DNA from: JARRJY01 sp037388705
Lineage (GTDB): Bacteria; Pseudomonadota; Gammaproteobacteria; UBA6429; Thiohalophilaceae
Direction of reading: 5' to 3'
Assembly: GCA_037388705.1 (NCBI GenBank)
Contig: JARRJY010000048.1
Coordinates: forward strand, 1-16,243
DNA length: 16,243 bases
In this document: positions 14,876 to 16,243 of the stretch, in pieces
Layout: each line of letters starts with the position of its first letter
How positions within the stretch are numbered: position 1 is the first letter of the stretch
Notes under the pieces: model-generated
Databases searched by the model: none
What the model was told of the DNA's origin: nothing
Seen by the model: only the letters and a program-made list of their open reading frames with translations
Made by a program: the position numbers and the translations under genes

Positions 14876-14973
14876 ATTGTGCGGTAAAAACAATTAAGCA
14901 CAAGTCATCAATTCGTGTAATCGTTACCACAGCAACATGACTTATCTGGTTTCACGAGTTTGTCACTTTCCTG

Positions 14974-16243
14974 TCACTGGCTATTGAAGTGGGCAGTGGG
15001 TAAATTGAATGACAGGGTTGTGCCGGTGTTGGGGAACGAAACCACATCAATGGTACTGTTGTGCAATTGAATAATACGCTCGGCAATCGCCAGTCCAAGG
15101 CCAGTACCTTCCGTCTGACGATGTTTATCGACGCGATAAAAGCGTTCAAAAATATGCGGTAAGTCTTCACTGGGGATACCCTGGCCGGTATCCGTAATAC
15201 TGGTAGCTACCTTGTTGTCTCCATTATCAAGGTTAATGCTGATGTTACCGCCTTCCGGCGTATACTTGATGGCATTTTCTATGAGGTTTTCCAGTACACG
15301 CTGGATGAGACTGATATCAGCCGACACCAGTGCAGGTTGATTGGGGATATCAACTGACATCTGAATATTTTTGTTTTTTGCTTCAAGCTGAAATTTTTGT
15401 GACACATCCTGAACCAGTTCACTCATGGAGAATGCTTCGAAATGCAGAGATGCCTCCTGGTTTTCTAACCTGGAAAGCTCGAACAGTTCAGAGATTAACT
15501 TTTGTAAGCGATGACAATGTTGAAGTGCCGTTTCAATATAGGAATGTTTTTCCTGGTCAGTGAGTTGCTGATTTTTGAGTAGCAATGTTTCCAGGTAACC
15601 CTGCAGGGAAGCTAGCGGGGTACGCAAATCATGAGAGACATTGGCCACCAGTTCACGACGTGAAGTATCATTATGTTCCAGTTGTTTGACCTGTTGTGTT
15701 ATACGTTCTGACATTTCCCTGAAAGTTGAGCCAAGTTTATCGATTTCATCGCCGGGCATGCCATTAAAACGTTCAGGGAGATCGATGCGGGTATTGAAAC
15801 CATGTTTCTTGAACGTTTCCATGGCATGGGTAAGTATTGTCAGGCGCCGGGTAATGTGACGGAAAATCAGAAAACCAAATATTGATGCAACCAACAGGCT
15901 AATGCCAATGGAAACCGTCCATAACTTAAGCATATAACTGGACTTTAGCAGTTCCACGACAGAATCATATTCCTGTCCACCCAGTACAATATATAAATAT
16001 CCCTGCAGAGTATTTCCCTGGTAAATGGGGGCCGCAGAAAAGACTTTGTGCTTACCGGGGTTCCTCGGATCGCTGCCGAGTTGTGGCAGGTTGTGTTCTG
16101 CATTGATAAACTTTTTTACAGGCCCGAGGTTGATCTTATCCAGTTTCACTACCCCCTTGGGCGCCGAGTAAGATAATAAATTGCCATCAGTATCAGTCAG
16201 GTAAACTTCTATGATGGGATTGACCACCATCAAACCCATGAAG
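14974..16243 (-). CDS. Sensor histidine kinase (5' end beyond the window)
   Basis: At least 421 residues are visible and the frame stays open to the right edge, so the N-terminus, including the expected first membrane helix, is missing. From the first visible Met, a periplasmic sensor part (about 1-100) is followed by a membrane helix (about 106-127), a HAMP region (about 128-185) and the HisKA dimerisation box NVSHDLRTPLASLQG with phosphoacceptor His203. The ATPase domain has the N-box NLIENAIKYT (318-327), DTGQGIP (350-356), FERFYR and GTGLGLAI. It should phosphorylate a response regulator, probably encoded just upstream outside the window. The signal is unknown. It shares the terminator at 14844-14875 with fusA2. 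Confidence 0.9.
   Translation of the reverse strand, partial: FMGLMVVNPIIEVYLTDTDGNLLSYSAPKGVVKLDKINLGPVKKFINAEHNLPQLGSDPRNPGKHKVFSAAPIYQGNTLQGYLYIVLGGQEYDSVVELLKSSYMLKLWTVSIGISLLVASIFGFLIFRHITRRLTILTHAMETFKKHGFNTRIDLPERFNGMPGDEIDKLGSTFREMSERITQQVKQLEHNDTSRRELVANVSHDLRTPLASLQGYLETLLLKNQQLTDQEKHSYIETALQHCHRLQKLISELFELSRLENQEASLHFEAFSMSELVQDVSQKFQLEAKNKNIQMSVDIPNQPALVSADISLIQRVLENLIENAIKYTPEGGNISINLDNGDNKVATSITDTGQGIPSEDLPHIFERFYRVDKHRQTEGTGLGLAIAERIIQLHNSTIDVVSFPNTGTTLSFNLPTAHFNSQ

Noticed and set aside
1..16243. CRISPR arrays, tRNA or rRNA genes, insertion sequences
   Set aside because: I saw no regularly spaced repeats, cloverleaf sequences, rRNA motifs or transposase genes anywhere in the window.

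Overview
The window looks like a chromosomal segment of a sulfur-oxidising gammaproteobacterium. The pointers are an HtpX protease, a CadC-like regulator, the second (FusA2-like) type of elongation factor G, DUF4124 proteins, and above all a two-subunit flavocytochrome c sulfide dehydrogenase (FCSD). The base composition is moderate and most genes have Shine-Dalgarno sites. The species cannot be named from this sequence.

Layout. Bases 1-39 are the first 13 codons of a minus-strand gene that runs off the left edge. A divergent intergenic region with a 6-2-6 inverted repeat follows. Next come a YtoQ-family gene and a membrane-anchored alpha/beta hydrolase, both on plus. Converging on them are a GNAT acetyltransferase and a patatin-like (RssA-type) phospholipase, joined by an ATGA overlap. 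Divergent from the patatin gene is a tightly coupled four-gene operon (3224-6164) of exported DUF4124 paralogues. Three of the four carry one or two copies of a beta-rich, lipocalin-like module. htpX follows with its own promoter.

Directly after htpX, tail to tail, lies a 61-codon remnant of selO (protein AMPylase) whose 5' part is gone. It is abutted by the terminator hairpin of the FCSD genes. The block from there to about 12418 is sulfur-themed: fccA (small monoheme cytochrome c) and fccB (Tat-exported flavoprotein, possibly a lipoprotein), an unrecognised small secreted protein ending in its only Cys, a divergent CadC/TolB/TPR membrane regulator, and an exported SoxH-like metallo-beta-lactamase-fold hydrolase.

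On the right is a fusA2-type gene with a strong -10 element, a structured leader and a clear bidirectional terminator. It is broken by a 67-base deletion that removes about 22 codons of domain II and shifts the frame. The window ends inside a minus-strand sensor histidine kinase.

How the genes fit together. FccAB should oxidise sulfide in the periplasm and pass electrons to cytochrome c. The neighbouring secreted protein, regulator and hydrolase are plausible accessory or regulatory parts, but only their position supports this. The most unusual items are the DUF4124 module array, the selO scar at the edge of the sulfur genes, the broken fusA2 and several perfect palindromes at gene starts.
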